A stretch of 64,000 bases of DNA from Paenibacillus sp. SC116 (GTDB lineage: Bacteria; Bacillota; Bacilli; Paenibacillales; Paenibacillaceae), in NCBI RefSeq assembly GCF_024733555.1, contig NZ_JANIOF010000001.1:2104777-2168776 (forward strand). The letters run 5' to 3'. Position 1 is the first letter of the stretch, and every line of letters begins with the position of its first letter. The translations under genes and the position numbers were made by a program. Shown one piece after another: positions 25,738-33,902 of this stretch. The notes beneath the pieces are model-generated. The model searched no databases. It saw only the letters and a program-made list of their open reading frames with translations, and was not told the origin of the DNA.

Positions 25738-26837
25738 CCGACCGCCTCACCCGCAATATACTGACGACTTGGTGAGTCCAGCATATATTCGAGCTCAGGC
25801 TTGTAGTTGGCCGTCTCAATCGGGTTGATACTATAGGGGGTAAGACGTGCAGATCGTTCTAGCAAATGACTGGGGTTCAATGTCGTATCCAAGTTGCGCT
25901 CCTGCATCCATTCATCATTGTATATCGTAGATAAATAGCGCTCACCATTGTCAGAAGCGATGCATACGATTCGTTGTTTCCTGCTGCCCTCCCCTTGTAA
26001 AGCAAGCTTCAAGGAAACTACCATCCCCGCTCCTGTTGAGCCCCCGCACATAATGCCTTCATGCTTTGCCATCATTCTGCACATCATGAACGAATCTTCA
26101 TCAGGCGCTTTATACACTTCATCAATACGATTCAGATCGTCAATATTAGACGGGGTCCAGCTGAGCCCCATACCTGGCAGCAAGTACGAATGGGCTTGTC
26201 CTCCGAAAATCGTCGAACCCACGGCATCAACTGCCACCACCTTCACATGCGGCGCATGTTCTCGGAAAAAGCGGGAAAATCCGCCAACTTGCCCGCCTGT
26301 ACTCACCGTCAACACAACAGCGTCCAGTTCGCCCCCACATTGCTCGAACAACTCTTGTGCCGTTCCGTTGTAATGTGCTTCTCCATTAAGCGGATTGAAG
26401 CATTGATCAGGTCTAAAAGAGTTGGTAATCTCTCGATGCAGCTTATTAGCAAGCGCGATTCTCGTCTTATGATACGAGCCGCTGTCATCCTGCTCCGTCA
26501 CCACGATAACCTCAGCTCCATACGCCTTCAGCAGCGCCAAGTTCGTCGGCGTCGTTTTAGGATCAACAAGAATAATGACTCGATAGCCACGCGCCGCCCC
26601 AATCATCGCAAGTGAAATCCCGAAGTTGCCTGACGAAGATTCAATAATCGTCCCACCAGGTCGCAGCCAGCCTCTACGCTCCGCTTCCTTCACAATATAC
26701 AGCGCAGGACGATCTTTAATACTTCCACCTGGATTCGTTCGCTCTAGCTTCAGACGAATATCATATCGATCGCTATCTACCAAATTGCGCAATTGTACCA
26801 ATGGAGAAAGACCAACGGTATCTAATATCGTTATCAT
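25734..26837 (-). CDS. PLP-dependent cysteine-synthase-family enzyme, SbnA-like
   Basis: Protein of 367 aa. The start is at 26837 because AAGGAGGG lies five bases upstream. The fold-type II PLP signature is complete: NPGGSIKDRPA (Schiff-base Lys), SSSGNFGIS, STGGQVGGFSR, GGSTGAGM. The spacing and the GMGLSWTPSNID region resemble SbnA, which makes N-(1-amino-1-carboxyl-2-ethyl)-glutamate from O-phosphoserine and glutamate on the way to 2,3-diaminopropionate. A ~45-residue C-terminal extension goes beyond the core. No SbnB partner (ornithine-cyclodeaminase-like) is adjacent. A plain cysteine synthase is the alternative. The exporter gene overlaps its stop. Confidence 0.78.
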   Translation of the reverse strand: MITILDTVGLSPLVQLRNLVDSDRYDIRLKLERTNPGGSIKDRPALYIVKEAERRGWLRPGGTIIESSSGNFGISLAMIGAARGYRVIILVDPKTTPTNLALLKAYGAEVIVVTEQDDSGSYHKTRIALANKLHREITNSFRPDQCFNPLNGEAHYNGTAQELFEQCGGELDAVVLTVSTGGQVGGFSRFFREHAPHVKVVAVDAVGSTIFGGQAHSYLLPGMGLSWTPSNIDDLNRIDEVYKAPDEDSFMMCRMMAKHEGIMCGGSTGAGMVVSLKLALQGEGSRKQRIVCIASDNGERYLSTIYNDEWMQERNLDTTLNPSHLLERSARLTPYSINPIETANYKPELEYMLDSPSRQYIAGEAVG

Positions 26838-27233
26838 CAATTCCCTCCTTATTTTGAGAAGTCGGGTTAATATATTCCATATCAAATAAAGTCCATGTTA
26901 TCTTCCCTTTTTACCCGGAATTTAAATTTATCCATACGTTATAAATCCGTGGATTACAGTACCACTGCGCTATCAAACTGCCCTTCCAATCACTGTTGAT
27001 TGTTTAAGACAATGTCGACTGTGCCGTGGACCAATCACTCGACTTCTAGATAGTTCCTCAGTTGTAAAAGGGTTCTCATAATATCAGCAAGAACTCTATC
27101 AATAATTGGATATTATCACCAGACCTCTGTAGTAAATTTAATGTATCACGTAGGTTCATCTTTGAAAATGACTCTTTCGAGTTATATGGAGGGATTATTT
27201 TCGAAGCATTAACCTCAAGACGGGGAATAAAAC
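26838..27233. other. Intergenic region upstream of the SbnA-like gene
   Basis: About 400 bp without a credible gene on either strand. It must contain the promoter of the minus-strand SbnA/MFS pair. I see no Fur-box-like sequence here and no clear riboswitch. A short D-arm-like sequence near 26960 lacks the rest of a tRNA. Confidence 0.4.
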
Positions 27234-27253
27234 AAGGACGGAAATCCGCCCTT
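27234..27253 (-). terminator. Terminator downstream of flavodoxin
   Basis: AAGGACGG (27234-27241) pairs with CCGCCCTT (27246-27253) with one mismatch. On the minus strand the tail is TGTTTTATT. It is a relative of the hairpins at 21155 and 24499. Confidence 0.6.
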
Positions 27254-27328
27254 TTACATTAATTCTTAATCCCCATCTATTGCAAACTAATATTCCAACA
27301 GGGAAGCAAGAGGCTTACTCTTCATCTA

Positions 27329-27781
27329 CTACGCGTTCGACAATGCACGTACGGCATTGCGTCCGAACTCACGGCATACTTCTCTCTCATCTTGAGATGG
27401 AGAAAGCTCCACTTTAAGCCCTTCATGCACAAGCGTACAACCAAGATCACGCAGCTTGTTCGAGAGAATATCTACAGCAGCACCATATTGTGTATAGCTG
27501 GAATCACATGATCCAAACACAGCAGCACGCTTACCTTCCAAATTCAAATCATTCATCTCATCATAGAAATCAAGGAACTCATCTGGAAGCTCGCCATCAC
27601 CCCATGTATAAGCACCAAGCAAAATCACATCATATGCTTCTAAATCAGAGCCCTGCGCGTCCATTACATCCTTAACCGTTACAGCTGCACCCAATTCACG
27701 GATCCCCTCTTCTACAGCATCCTTCATTTCCTCTGTATTCCCTGTCATACTTGCATAAACCAAAATAATCGATTCGCTCAT
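27329..27781 (-). CDS. Flavodoxin
   Basis: Protein of 150 aa. The start is at 27781 (MSESIIL), with GGAGG nine bases upstream. Short-chain flavodoxin features: the FMN phosphate loop ASMTGNTEEM at about residues 10-19, the GAYTWGDGELPDEF loop around the isoalloxazine ring, and AVFGSCDSSYTQYG. It carries electrons at low potential in the cytosol, usually replacing ferredoxin when iron is short. A Fur-box-like palindrome about 60 bp upstream supports iron-dependent control. Confidence 0.9.
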   Translation of the reverse strand: MSESIILVYASMTGNTEEMKDAVEEGIRELGAAVTVKDVMDAQGSDLEAYDVILLGAYTWGDGELPDEFLDFYDEMNDLNLEGKRAAVFGSCDSSYTQYGAAVDILSNKLRDLGCTLVHEGLKVELSPSQDEREVCREFGRNAVRALSNA

Positions 27782-27841
27782 TCCACAATTCCTCCAATTC
27801 AAATATACAGCAAACTAACTGTCAGTTATTCCTCATGAGAA

Positions 27842-27856
27842 AGATTATCATTATCA
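27842..27856 (-). promoter_or_regulatory. Fur-box-like operator upstream of flavodoxin
   Basis: On the minus strand the site reads TGATAATGATAATCT, matching the 7-1-7 Fur consensus TGATAATNATTATCA at 12 of 15 positions, with two direct GATAAT units. It ends 60 bp before the flavodoxin start, where a promoter is expected. Confidence 0.55.
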
Positions 27857-28022
27857 CTAAAAAATGTCCACTACAACATTTTCTGAAGCAATTACTTCCA
27901 GCGCTTATCGTTCTGCTTATTTTAAACTATGCAGCTTATCCTATATTTTTTCCTGATTATTTTCTGCGTGTTCATCACTTTTGCGTCCTGCACAACCATA
28001 CAGTGAAAATAAAAAAATAGAG

Positions 28023-28568
28023 CTACGTATGCAGCAGCTCTAGCGATTGACCACAGCTCCATACTCGCTCTACAGAAAGTTGATTGACCTTACACCGAAT
28101 CACGAATACATCTATATACGACGCATCTTCCCCTTGGACATTATCCTCTATGCCAAAATGATTAAGAAGGATTGATACTTCATGACGATTTGTCATAACG
28201 GCAACATTGTTAGCTTGCTTATTCAATGCATTGCTTAGGACGGATAACCCGCTTGGCTCATCTTTCATCTCAAACGCTGCATGATTAAATAATTGGGCAA
28301 ACTGCTTCATTCCATCTGCCAAATCGCAAACGTTAAGCAGCCTCTCTTCCATTCGTTCATCGAGCACAATTGGCTTGCGCAATTGCGATGCAGTTGGCTT
28401 TAAACTATGTATCGCACGTAAAGATGGGCTTGAGATCAATACATCAATGTCCAATCCACTCATATAAGAAGCAAGCTCTCTTGCTTGATTGTACTCTGCC
28501 TCTGTCAGTGGAACTGACGACTCCTCACCCGCTCCTTTACAGTGCCTTACCAAAAATAGATTCTTCAT
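28023..28568 (-). CDS. Histidine phosphatase (phosphoglycerate mutase-like) family protein
   Basis: Protein of 181 aa. The N-terminal phosphohistidine motif reads LVRHCKGAGEE (usual LVRHGxT), then LTEAEYNQARELASYM, a second Arg in ISSPSLRAIHSL, an acidic EERLL, and a late VAVMTNRHEVSILL that supplies the second catalytic His. All core residues appear present although the RHG is RHC. Such proteins dephosphorylate sugar phosphates, nucleotides or proteins, and the substrate here is unknown. It is followed about 240 bp later by the flavodoxin gene on the same strand. Confidence 0.78.
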   Translation of the reverse strand: MKNLFLVRHCKGAGEESSVPLTEAEYNQARELASYMSGLDIDVLISSPSLRAIHSLKPTASQLRKPIVLDERMEERLLNVCDLADGMKQFAQLFNHAAFEMKDEPSGLSVLSNALNKQANNVAVMTNRHEVSILLNHFGIEDNVQGEDASYIDVFVIRCKVNQLSVERVWSCGQSLELLHT

Positions 28569-28624
28569 CCAGAATCCCCTTTACCCGATTCTTTATCTAT
28601 TCTCCAGTACAACAACACCTCAAA

Positions 28625-29062
28625 CTATGATCTTGCAATCATCTCCGCCAACTCGACGATAACCTGCTCCCAGTGCTGCTTCATCTCCTCACGACGGTGT
28701 ACATCTTCCAACTTTTCCTGATGGAAGCTTATTGTTGTTGTACCATTCTTATTCGGAATCAACCGAATTTGAAGGGTAGAGGGTGAATTCCATGCATGTG
28801 GCTGCCAAGTCAGCCGCAGCTGTTGAATGGGCTTAACAACACGAAGTTCGCCGCTTGTTCCATTCTCACAGCGATACTGCTCTCCAGCTTCCGCGACAAT
28901 AGACTCAATTGGACCTAACCAGACATTCAGACCTTGCTTCGAGAGCAGTAATGTCCACATTTGCTCAGTGTGAACAGACAGTGTCCTTCGTACACCTACT
29001 TGATATCCAGACGAAGCCGTAAGGCCGGTTGGCTTATCATTGCTGCGTTGTGACTGCACCAT
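28625..29062 (-). CDS. SRPBCC / AHSA1-like domain protein
   Basis: Protein of 145 aa with TAGGAGGA upstream. The layout fits the activator-of-Hsp90 homologue 1-like START fold: an opening beta strand (GVRRTLSVHTEQMWTLLLS), then WLGPI, then LRLTWQPHAW near residue 85, then TTISFHQEKLEDVHRREEM and a long C-terminal helix with W. Members bind hydrophobic ligands or act as stress proteins. No function can be assigned. It lies 56 bp upstream of the histidine phosphatase gene on the same strand. Confidence 0.72.
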   Translation of the reverse strand: MVQSQRSNDKPTGLTASSGYQVGVRRTLSVHTEQMWTLLLSKQGLNVWLGPIESIVAEAGEQYRCENGTSGELRVVKPIQQLRLTWQPHAWNSPSTLQIRLIPNKNGTTTISFHQEKLEDVHRREEMKQHWEQVIVELAEMIARS

Positions 29063-29100
29063 AACAAATCCTCCTAATGTATTGAGCTATATATCAATAA

Positions 29101-29135
29101 AGCACCATAACTTCCTTCACTGAAGTTATGGTGCT
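29101..29135 (-). terminator. Perfect hairpin terminator
   Basis: AGCACCATAACTTC (29101-29114) and GAAGTTATGGTGCT (29122-29135) form a perfect 14-bp stem with a seven-base loop. On the minus strand it is followed by TTTATTG, ending the GyrI-like gene. Confidence 0.75.
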
Positions 29136-29186
29136 ACTCATGAACATGTATCCACTGGCATTCTAAACTGCTGCGGATGATGACGC

Positions 29187-29639
29187 TTACTTTTTTACAG
29201 GTATCCAAAGTTCAACTTTCTCAGGATGATTCCTATCATCCACATGGAACAGCTCGATACAGCTAGCTCCCCATTCTCGATCTAAGTGCTTCTGGCGAAT
29301 CCAACGATATAACGCTTTGTACGCATCCGATATCGTTTCTTTCTTGCCTTCTACAACTGCGTAGAGCTGGGACGGTAAACGCAAACCAACCATTCCATCT
29401 GGTACGCCTTCAAGAGTGTCTACTTGTAAACAGCCCCAATAAGTCATGAATTGATCATTTCCATAATAAGGACTAAATATAAAATCCGTATGTGTAGCGG
29501 AAGCAATCTCATCTCTTCGCTTCCAGAACCGCTCATGCAGCTTAATGGACTCATCTGGAAAACATTCCTTCACAGGCCCAGAATAACTTATCCCCACCAG
29601 CTTCAACTCATCCTTTTGCATCAATTGACATTCATACAT
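29187..29639 (-). CDS. Standalone GyrI-like (effector-binding) domain protein
   Basis: Protein of 150 aa. The start at 29639 is nine bases after GGAGGA; the ATG six bases earlier is too close to the site. The sequence is the effector-binding fold alone: QKDELKLVGISYSGPV, FSPYYGNDQFMTYWGCLQVD, the GMVGLRLPSQLYAVVEG strand and a closing KVELWIPVKK. It resembles the C-terminal half of the AraC regulator at 20113-20982. Such single-domain proteins bind small molecules or, in some cases, hydrolyse them. It is monocistronic. Confidence 0.75.
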   Translation of the reverse strand: MYECQLMQKDELKLVGISYSGPVKECFPDESIKLHERFWKRRDEIASATHTDFIFSPYYGNDQFMTYWGCLQVDTLEGVPDGMVGLRLPSQLYAVVEGKKETISDAYKALYRWIRQKHLDREWGASCIELFHVDDRNHPEKVELWIPVKK

Positions 29640-29754
29640 AAACATCGTCCTCCATTCGTGAAATTTGAATGTTCACAAAACTGGTAGTCATGTTCTTGCC
29701 ATGTGCAATGTCACTTGTTTCGGCCTTTTTCTATAAATTGGCTGCTTATGCTTC

Positions 29755-29788
29755 AAAAAAGAACATCAAGATCGTTATCCTGATGTTC
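29755..29788 (-). terminator. Terminator of the germinant-receptor operon
   Basis: GAACATCA (29761-29768) pairs with TGATGTTC (29781-29788). On the minus strand it is followed by six T, about 100 bp after the gerC-type stop. Confidence 0.7.
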
Positions 29789-29885
29789 TGCTAAGTTGGC
29801 GTCGGATTTGGTTTTGTTTAACATTATACACAGGTTGCCTAGAATCGGAAAGGTATTTTTACACACCCGATGCAGCCCGAAGCCG

Positions 29886-31022
29886 CTATTCTATCGTTCC
29901 CGTTCGGATTAAATTAACGCTGACTGACGTATTAAACTTCGCCTTTGGGAACATATCTTGCCACAGATCTTTCGTTAACCGAGAATTTCTGACCGAACTC
30001 CGGTATACTTCACCAAAGCCCACCGCATCCGACTTTAACCGTTGCAAGTGGTTAAGCATCTTTAGCAGATCCACGCTCATCTGCTTACCCAGCTCTGTCT
30101 CAAGCTGCTCTACAGCTCCTTCTTCGGTGAAATCATAATCCTCCGATATTTCTTGGAGCTCTACATTCAACCGAATATGTACATCAAATTGAAGATTGTC
30201 CTGTGAAACGAGTTTAATGGACGACTTACTGCCAATATTGGAAATCGCCGTCTTAATCGTTTCAAAAGGATGGTGCACATTTTTCACATACTTAGCCATT
30301 CCGTCCTTCTGCATCTTAACCTCAATGGATTCAGGATTCTCCCGATTCATCAACAGTTTCAAATAGACCGCTTCCTCCGGCTCTATTTTTCCGACCATGA
30401 TATCTCTTCGAAATAGTGCTAAACCCTTGATATTTACCTCTTTACCTGTTCTTTCTACGATAGGAAGTGCCGCTTCCTTACCTACACTATAAAAGTCATT
30501 GCGGAATTCGTGCAAAGTACAAGACGGTACCCAACTGTCTTGTATATTATGCGCAATCAAACGCCCTAAGTAAGTTCCCACATTCGAAATATTTGGGTAC
30601 TTATACGCTAGTATATCTCTGACCGGTTTTTCGGTTACCGATAAATACATCATATCTCCATAGGATGGATCTCGGCTGAGTGTATCTACGATACTAAGAA
30701 TCCCGTCTCGAGCCAATTCACCTTCATAGGCAATGAAACGAATCTGGCCGCTAACTACCTTGTATCCCAACTTCTGATTTAGTTTAAGGCGAGCTCCTTT
30801 ACTCGTTTCTCCTTCCACAGAAATAACGTGTGAACTTTCTTTCCCTTCTTTGCTTGTAGAGCCATACAATACCGAACTCGTTTGAATTTTTCCTTCTCCA
30901 ATCTTATCGTACCCGACTGCTACACTTATAGAAGTCCGCTCTAACACATTCGAGTGAAAGCAGCCTGATAAAAGGACTAGCACGAGAATAACAGATACTT
31001 GCTTCATTCTGAATTGATTCAT
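29886..31022 (-). CDS. Ger(x)C-family germinant-receptor lipoprotein
   Basis: Protein of 378 aa. It has a lipoprotein signal peptide with the lipobox LLSGC (lipidated Cys at about residue 21), followed by ERTSISVAVGYDK, the usual opening of GerAC-like proteins. Later features are KLGYKVVSGQIRFIAYEGELA, GLALFRRDIMVGKIEPEEA and an Arg/Thr-containing C-terminus. It is the C subunit of a GerA-type receptor, anchored to the outer face of the spore inner membrane. It is the third gene of a gerA-gerB-gerC operon, six bases after the gerB-type stop. Confidence 0.92.
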   Translation of the reverse strand: MNQFRMKQVSVILVLVLLSGCFHSNVLERTSISVAVGYDKIGEGKIQTSSVLYGSTSKEGKESSHVISVEGETSKGARLKLNQKLGYKVVSGQIRFIAYEGELARDGILSIVDTLSRDPSYGDMMYLSVTEKPVRDILAYKYPNISNVGTYLGRLIAHNIQDSWVPSCTLHEFRNDFYSVGKEAALPIVERTGKEVNIKGLALFRRDIMVGKIEPEEAVYLKLLMNRENPESIEVKMQKDGMAKYVKNVHHPFETIKTAISNIGSKSSIKLVSQDNLQFDVHIRLNVELQEISEDYDFTEEGAVEQLETELGKQMSVDLLKMLNHLQRLKSDAVGFGEVYRSSVRNSRLTKDLWQDMFPKAKFNTSVSVNLIRTGTIE

Positions 31023-31028
31023 GCTAGA

Positions 31029-32147
31029 TCATGCTTCTCCCTTCTTATTTTTGCGTTGGCGCCACCACCATACAACAGCCACTGCTCCATTTAGAAAAAG
31101 TGGATATATGAAGCTGATGATAAGCGACATTTTACTAATGAGATTGTTCAGCGTATCGATTTGTACCCGATTATGAAAGACAAGCGAAACCGTATAAATG
31201 ATAATACTAAACACAATCATTACCTTCTTATGCGGGAAGTTGAACAATCTTCGCATGCCCCTGCTTACTACCCAAGTCAAGATAATAATGCCCGGCACAA
31301 CTGCAAACATCCATACACCCATAGCCAGAACTTCAATTCGCTCCAAAAAAGGATATTTGACTATCTTGAGCATGTTGATCGAACTCCATACCGAGCGCAG
31401 CAGCTGATCTTGACTGAAAAAGATCGTTGTCACAATAATGATGAACAAATACAGTACATTCGTAAGCAGCATACTGATTTGCATATATTTATGCGACTTT
31501 TCTTTGTCCTTGAGATAAGGATATAAATAAGTAATAATCTCAAAGCCTGACAAAGTGAATCCCATTGCAAGCGCTCCATTGAACAGTTGATACGGTGTCG
31601 CCTCTCCAATAGGGAGCAACCTGCTCCATTGTCCATACTGGATCGGATTGTAGTACAGCATCGAAAATGAAAAAATGACCAAGAAACCCATGAAGCTTAC
31701 ACCGGCAATGACGCGCAAGCTGCTTATCCCTGCATACCATGACAAGAACAACAAGATTAAGGCAAGCAGCCACGTAGGGAATTCAGGAAAAATCCAAGAC
31801 TGTATCGCCTCAATGTAGGTACGTAATATAGTGACCGTCACGATCACGTAATATAGTATTAGCAAAACACTTAATGCACCGCCTACCCAACGGCCAAATA
31901 GATCTTGATGGATTCCGTACAAGTCAGCAGATTCATAGCGACGCAGCACCCGCAGCAGCAGCCATCCTGAGAGATGACAGACTAAGCCTGCCAATACTAC
32001 TGCGATCCAAGCATCATGACCGGCTTCACGAGCTATATATCTTTGAAATCCAAATACACCGATCCCAATCTGGACATTACAGATGATAAACAGAAGGGCA
32101 AACGATTGTATCATCTTATTTGGTCTCGGTTTGATCCTAACATCCAT
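31029..32147 (-). CDS. GerB-family germinant-receptor permease
   Basis: Protein of 372 aa. The start at 32147 is supported by GAGGG seven bases upstream; an ATG at 32204 overlaps gerA and has no site. About ten transmembrane helices of the spore-permease (APC) type are visible, opening with MIQSFALLFIICNVQIGIGV. A proposed ligand-binding middle follows, with the ATPYQLFNGALAMGFTLSGFE helix region. It is the B subunit, thought to bind the germinant. The operon has an A-B-C gene order. Confidence 0.92.
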   Translation of the reverse strand: MDVRIKPRPNKMIQSFALLFIICNVQIGIGVFGFQRYIAREAGHDAWIAVVLAGLVCHLSGWLLLRVLRRYESADLYGIHQDLFGRWVGGALSVLLILYYVIVTVTILRTYIEAIQSWIFPEFPTWLLALILLFLSWYAGISSLRVIAGVSFMGFLVIFSFSMLYYNPIQYGQWSRLLPIGEATPYQLFNGALAMGFTLSGFEIITYLYPYLKDKEKSHKYMQISMLLTNVLYLFIIIVTTIFFSQDQLLRSVWSSINMLKIVKYPFLERIEVLAMGVWMFAVVPGIIILTWVVSRGMRRLFNFPHKKVMIVFSIIIYTVSLVFHNRVQIDTLNNLISKMSLIISFIYPLFLNGAVAVVWWWRQRKNKKGEA

Positions 32148-32172
32148 GTGCTTCCCTCGTTCTACAGTAGAA

Positions 32173-33714
32173 TCACTTATCTTTATTTGATGAGGAACTG
32201 TCATTCGTCACATCAGACTGCGGTTCCTTTGATGAGGAACGACTACTCATTGCATTAGATTGCTGATCCTTCCCAGTCTTGCTGTTAAGACTGCTCTTTG
32301 TATCCGACACCCTATAGCTGTAGTGTGATTTAGGAGTTAACAGCATATCCACTGTCAAATCTTTACGACGAAATGGAATGATGGGAAATAAATATGGCCT
32401 TCCCATGCTTGTCTGCCTCAATAAATGTATAAATACGACCATCGCTACGAACACAATACCAAGAATACCCCACATACCCGCCATTATGATCATCGGATAA
32501 CGAATAAGGCGAATGCTGCTGCCCATTAAATAGTTCGGTGTCGTAAACGAACCGAGAGCTGCCAAAGCAACAAGCATAATTAAAATGTTACTTGTAAATC
32601 CAGCCTGTACAGCTGCTTGACCGATAACGATACCACCCACGATACCTATCGTCTGACATACTTTTGTCGGGAGCCTCACACCCGCTTCACGCAGCAATTC
32701 CATCGTAATCTCTAACAGCAATGTCTCCAATAGCGGTGGGAATGGAACTTTAGAGCGTGTTTCAATGAGCGAAACAATTAAGGCGGGCGGAATCATCTGA
32801 TAATGAAACGTTAGCGCAGCTACATAGATCGGCGTCAAGAAAACCGACATCGTCAAGCCAACAAACCGCAGCATGCGAATAAAGAGTCCTGTTCCCCAGC
32901 TCATGTACCGATCTTCTACTGATATAAAGAAATCGATGAATGAGCTTGGGCCGATAATAACATGCGAGTCTCCTTCCATGAAGATAACTACTTTACCTTC
33001 CATTAGCGCCTGCACCGTTCGATCAGGGCGCTCTGTCAGTGTCATTAGCGGAAATATCGTATAAGGATGATTTTGCAGCTTCTGCATGAGCAGTGCATTG
33101 CCCATCAAGCCGTCTGTTTTAATTTGTTTCAATTTTGATTTCACATAATCGATATACTTTTCATCTACAAAATCAGCCATGTAGGTTAGCTGGATACGAG
33201 TTTCCATTTTATTGCCTACTATATGAGGTTCCGTCACTAAACCGGGGTCTTTTATGTAGGAACGCAATACTGCAATATTCGTGCTTAACGATTCATTAAA
33301 TCCTAATACAGGACCAAATATGACCGTTTCATTTTCTGAAGCGGCAATCGCTCTAGCAGGAAAGTTCGCTATGTTGCATAAAAGGCCTTCATACTCATCC
33401 ATTACAGCAATATATACATGCCCTTGCAGCAGCTTCAAGGCGACTTGATCCAGATTACCTTCCCGCTCAATTTCACAAATCGTTATCGTTTGCCTAATAA
33501 GCTCCGTATTCACTTCATCTTCATCAAGCATCGTCAATACGCTTAGGATCGAGGAGCTTAGAACCTTTGTATCAACTAATCCAGATACATAGCAAACTGC
33601 CACAGAAGAATTAATACCATGGACCACCAAATCTGAGCAGTTCGGCAGTAGCTGGTTCAGCTCTACTTTTAAATAAGAGGCAATATCTGAAAAGGTCATA
33701 TTTGCAGTTGTCAT
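32173..33714 (-). CDS. GerA-family spore germination protein
   Basis: Protein of 513 aa. The start at 33714 follows AAAGGAGG by ten bases. A soluble N-terminal half (about residues 1-280) with MEGDSHVIIGPSSFIDFF near its end leads into membrane helices (~285-440) containing the conserved ALTFHYQMIPPALIVSL, PFPPLLETLLLEITMELLRE and QAGFTSNILIMLVALAALGS. A Ser/Lys-rich hydrophilic C-terminal tail of about 55 residues follows. It is the A subunit of a nutrient germinant receptor and probably part of the ion channel, acting in the spore inner membrane. It is the first gene of the A-B-C operon. Confidence 0.93.
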   Translation of the reverse strand: MTTANMTFSDIASYLKVELNQLLPNCSDLVVHGINSSVAVCYVSGLVDTKVLSSSILSVLTMLDEDEVNTELIRQTITICEIEREGNLDQVALKLLQGHVYIAVMDEYEGLLCNIANFPARAIAASENETVIFGPVLGFNESLSTNIAVLRSYIKDPGLVTEPHIVGNKMETRIQLTYMADFVDEKYIDYVKSKLKQIKTDGLMGNALLMQKLQNHPYTIFPLMTLTERPDRTVQALMEGKVVIFMEGDSHVIIGPSSFIDFFISVEDRYMSWGTGLFIRMLRFVGLTMSVFLTPIYVAALTFHYQMIPPALIVSLIETRSKVPFPPLLETLLLEITMELLREAGVRLPTKVCQTIGIVGGIVIGQAAVQAGFTSNILIMLVALAALGSFTTPNYLMGSSIRLIRYPMIIMAGMWGILGIVFVAMVVFIHLLRQTSMGRPYLFPIIPFRRKDLTVDMLLTPKSHYSYRVSDTKSSLNSKTGKDQQSNAMSSRSSSKEPQSDVTNDSSSSNKDK

Positions 33715-33902
33715 TCCCGCTGCTCCTCCTTTCAGTGGCATTACCGGAAATTATCCCCCAATCGTTACAAAACCATGCAGATTATTGTGTTTGTAATGAA
33801 CTTCGTCAAAAAGAGCAGTATACTAAGAGCAGCATCTAACATCGAACGCTCATACATACAATTGCCAATCTATATAGATATGAAGAAATACGGAGGAACA
33901 AC

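Noticed and set aside
25948-26615. Long antisense open frames across the SbnA-like gene
   Set aside because: They have no ribosome site, mirror the codon pattern of the real gene and encode low-complexity Ser/Pro/His-rich sequence.
26950-26990. tRNA-like D-arm sequence (TAGCGCAGTGGTA on the minus strand)
   Set aside because: No matching acceptor stem, anticodon arm or T-loop follows, so it is not a tRNA gene and probably not even a remnant.
27835-28020. Small hydrophobic plus-strand frame starting MRKIIIITKK
   Set aside because: There is no ribosome site, and its first codons coincide with the Fur-box-like element of the flavodoxin promoter; more likely chance in AT-rich DNA.
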